A stretch of 64,000 nt of DNA from a bacterium (GTDB lineage: Bacteria; Planctomycetota; Planctomycetia; Pirellulales; Pirellulaceae), in assembly GCA_030430075.1 (NCBI GenBank), contig JAUIGN010000001.1:1-64000 (forward strand). The letters are read 5' to 3'. Below the pieces are notes generated by a model that saw only the letters and a program-made list of their open reading frames with translations, had not been told where the DNA came from and searched no databases. The translations under genes and the position numbers were made by a program. This document shows positions 62,728-64,000 of the stretch, in pieces (positions within the stretch are counted from its first letter, which is position 1; the number at the start of each line of letters is the position of its first letter).

Positions 62728-63135
62728 ATGAAGAAAATCATTGCAATTCTGTTCGTCGCCGTAGCAACCACCGGCCTGCTTTGGCCCCAAAGTCCTCGAG
62801 CAGCCGAAGAGCGGGCCGATGACGTGAGCACCTTCATGCGTGCCAAGCTGGAGCACTCGAAAAATGTCCTCGAAGGCCTGGCCACCGAAGATTTCGACTT
62901 GATCGCCAAGGACAGCCAACAATTGACGTTGCTCAGCCTCGATTCGGACTGGCAAGTGCTACAGACCCCCGAGTACGCTCGGCTGAGCCTGGCATTTCGC
63001 AAAACGTCACAAACGTTAACCGACAGCGCGAAGAAAAAGAACCTGGATGGGGCCACGCTGGCCTATGTGCAAATGACGCTGAAGTGCGTCGAGTGCCACA
63101 AGTACGTGCGGTCGGTCGAGATGACTCGACTGTGA
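62728..63135 (+). CDS. Small periplasmic c-type cytochrome, cytochrome c'-like
   Basis: 135 residues; ATG at 62728 with GGAGGA and spacing 8. Signal peptide MKKIIAILFVAVATTGLLW. The mature part is helical, with the single heme motif C120-V-E-C123-H124 close to the C-terminus (LKCVECHKYVRSVEM), as in cytochrome c' and c556-type four-helix bundles. Spaced helices such as MRAKLEHSKNVLEGLATEDF and SLAFRKTSQTLTDSAK match. May carry electrons or bind NO; function not determined. Confidence 0.88.
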   Translation: MKKIIAILFVAVATTGLLWPQSPRAAEERADDVSTFMRAKLEHSKNVLEGLATEDFDLIAKDSQQLTLLSLDSDWQVLQTPEYARLSLAFRKTSQTLTDSAKKKNLDGATLAYVQMTLKCVECHKYVRSVEMTRL

Positions 63136-63411
63136 CAACACCAGGACAACACCTTCGAGTGGTCGTGATCGCCCCAAGGCCGTTCGGGGCGTTGGGGTAC
63201 GACACGCGCGCATGATCCGGGCGGGTACGCGCGGTCAGCGCCTTTATTGACGGTCAACCCGTGGCAGTATGGCCGGTGCGGGTTAGAACGTGGCAGGCGG
63301 TGGCCTGCAAGTGCGGTGCGAGCCCGAGTGCGCATCGCGCGGTTCTAAAGGCGCGCCACGCGGTTCTGAGTGCTAGTCACGCGTTTCTGTGCGCGAGGCC
63401 CGGATCGCTGG

Positions 63412-63562
63412 GTGGTCAGCGCGGTTGGTGGGTGCTGTGCACCGTTGCTGGGTGCTGTGCGCGGGTTGCTGCATGCTGTGCGCGGTTGCTGGGTGCTGTG
63501 CGCGGTTGCCGGGTGCTGTGCGCGGGTCTCTGACCCCGCACGGTCGCTGACCGAAGGTCTCC
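63412..63562 (-). repeat. Core-plus-minisatellite repeat, copy E
   Basis: Tandem TTGCTGGGTGCTGTGCGCGG-type units (about five) followed by the core GCGCGGGTCTCTGACCCCGC, then GTCGCTGACCGAAGGTCTCC. Orientation as in copies C and D. Confidence 0.8.
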
Positions 63563-63607
63563 CCCAACTCGATCCGTCAGACATGATGTGTGCTCACAAG
63601 TGCGGGA

Positions 63608-63830
63608 GGGAGACCTTCGGTCGACGGTTTCGGCGGGGTCGGAGACCCGCGCCGAGCACCGAGGGACCCGCGCATAGCAAGGTTGACCCGCGCCGAGCAC
63701 CGAGGGACCCGCGCATAGCAAGGTCGATCCGCACACAGCAAAGCCAACCCGCGCACGGCAAAGTTACCCCGCGCACAATAAAGCCACCCCGCGACAAACC
63801 TCAATGACGCGCGCAATGCAGCACTAGCAC
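63608..63830 (+). repeat. Core-plus-minisatellite repeat, copy F
   Basis: Core GGAGACCTTCGGTCGACGG, TTTCGGCGGGGTCGGAGACC, then units CGCGCCGAGCACCGAGGGAC and CGCGCATAGCAAGGT repeated and decaying toward 63830. It is an inverted partner of copy E with a ~45-nt unique centre. Confidence 0.8.
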
Positions 63831-63910
63831 CTTTGCACAACAGCGCTAACCGGCCCGCCAGCGCTAACCGACCCGCCAGCGCTGACCGACCCGCCTCTTG
63901 CCGGCTCTAG

Positions 63911-64000
63911 CTACTCTTCCTCAAGACCGATCGCGTTCTCGGCGGCCACTTCTTCTTCGCTGAGTTCTTCTTCCGGTTCCTCCGCTCCCGGCGCGTCCGG
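63911..64000 (-). CDS. Acidic C-terminus of a gene cut by the window edge
   Basis: 29 codons in frame from the right edge to TAG at 63911-63913, with the very acidic end EEPEEELSEEEVAAENAIGL and EEE. Too short to assign a family. Confidence 0.55.
   Translation of the reverse strand, partial: PDAPGAEEPEEELSEEEVAAENAIGLEEE

Larger units (their letters stand above)
63136..63910. other. Intergenic gap dominated by inverted repeat arrays
   Basis: Holds repeat copies E and F in opposite orientation and, at 63835-63895, a third short tandem (CAGCGCTAACCGACCCGC, about three units). No gene supported. Confidence 0.5.

Overview
The window reads as chromosomal DNA of a high-GC planctomycete (Pirellulales-like). 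The evidence is the combination of typical planctomycete families: a PSCyt1/DUF1549/DUF1553 cytochrome-type protein next to a Tat-targeted DUF1501 protein, a CotH-kinase protein with EF-hands, two secreted sulfatases, an SHD1 domain, a giant exported protein with an N-terminal LEPR motif, MfnB of the methanofuran/H4MPT C1 pathway, and several small proteins of planctomycete type. Genes are loosely spaced, and many intergenic gaps of 300-900 bases hold repeats rather than genes.

Layout. 1-266: end of an ISL3-type insertion sequence inserted into another mobile-type gene. 370-8495 (minus): two membrane-anchored TIR proteins with the same TIR-TM front end but different sensor regions (HEAT-like repeats in one, WD40 in the other), with a small secreted protein between them. 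9281-12874: a three-part secreted protein (pectate lyase PL10-like, SHD1, DUF4838). 13218-15452: an orphan Cys/His-module protein, a zinc-type alcohol dehydrogenase and Hsp20. 16004-22257: PSCyt/DUF1549-DUF1553, DUF1501 and CotH. 22827-31123: a 4-TM protein, the 1953-residue ELWxxDGT/metzincin protein and a TIGR03032-type protein. 31170-35947 and 36024-37544: sulfatase, coiled-coil protein and a tripartite tricarboxylate transporter (TctC-TctB-TctA). 37916-45541: TPR protein, DUF11/CARDB-like surface protein, DUF2062 protein, a cytochrome P460-type fusion and an SMP-30 protein. 45692-51467: RNase D, a PH-like membrane protein translationally coupled to mfnB, two small conserved proteins, an STN-type protein and a TPR protein. 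51620-57604: glycerol kinase with a coupled 2-TM protein, thioredoxin-YHS protein, Rho and tRNA-Ser(GGA). 57829-63135: SDR reductase, second sulfatase, TPR protein, CBS protein and a small c-type cytochrome. The right edge holds the acidic C-terminus of another gene.

Three dispersed repeat families occupy the gaps: (i) a ~45-nt core (GGAGACC...GGTCGGAGACCCGCGC) with attached degenerate minisatellite arrays, seen six times; (ii) a short GTCATGC/GCATGAC hairpin element, seen five times; (iii) a ~65-nt element ending in a GGGCTAACGCCC core, seen four or five times. Most genes point to polysaccharide and sulfated-glycan use, extracytoplasmic redox proteins and C1/glycerol metabolism. The strongest candidate for an undescribed system is the pair of TIR-TM-sensor proteins, which look like one signalling chassis with interchangeable sensor domains. 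The repeat families are the second candidate.
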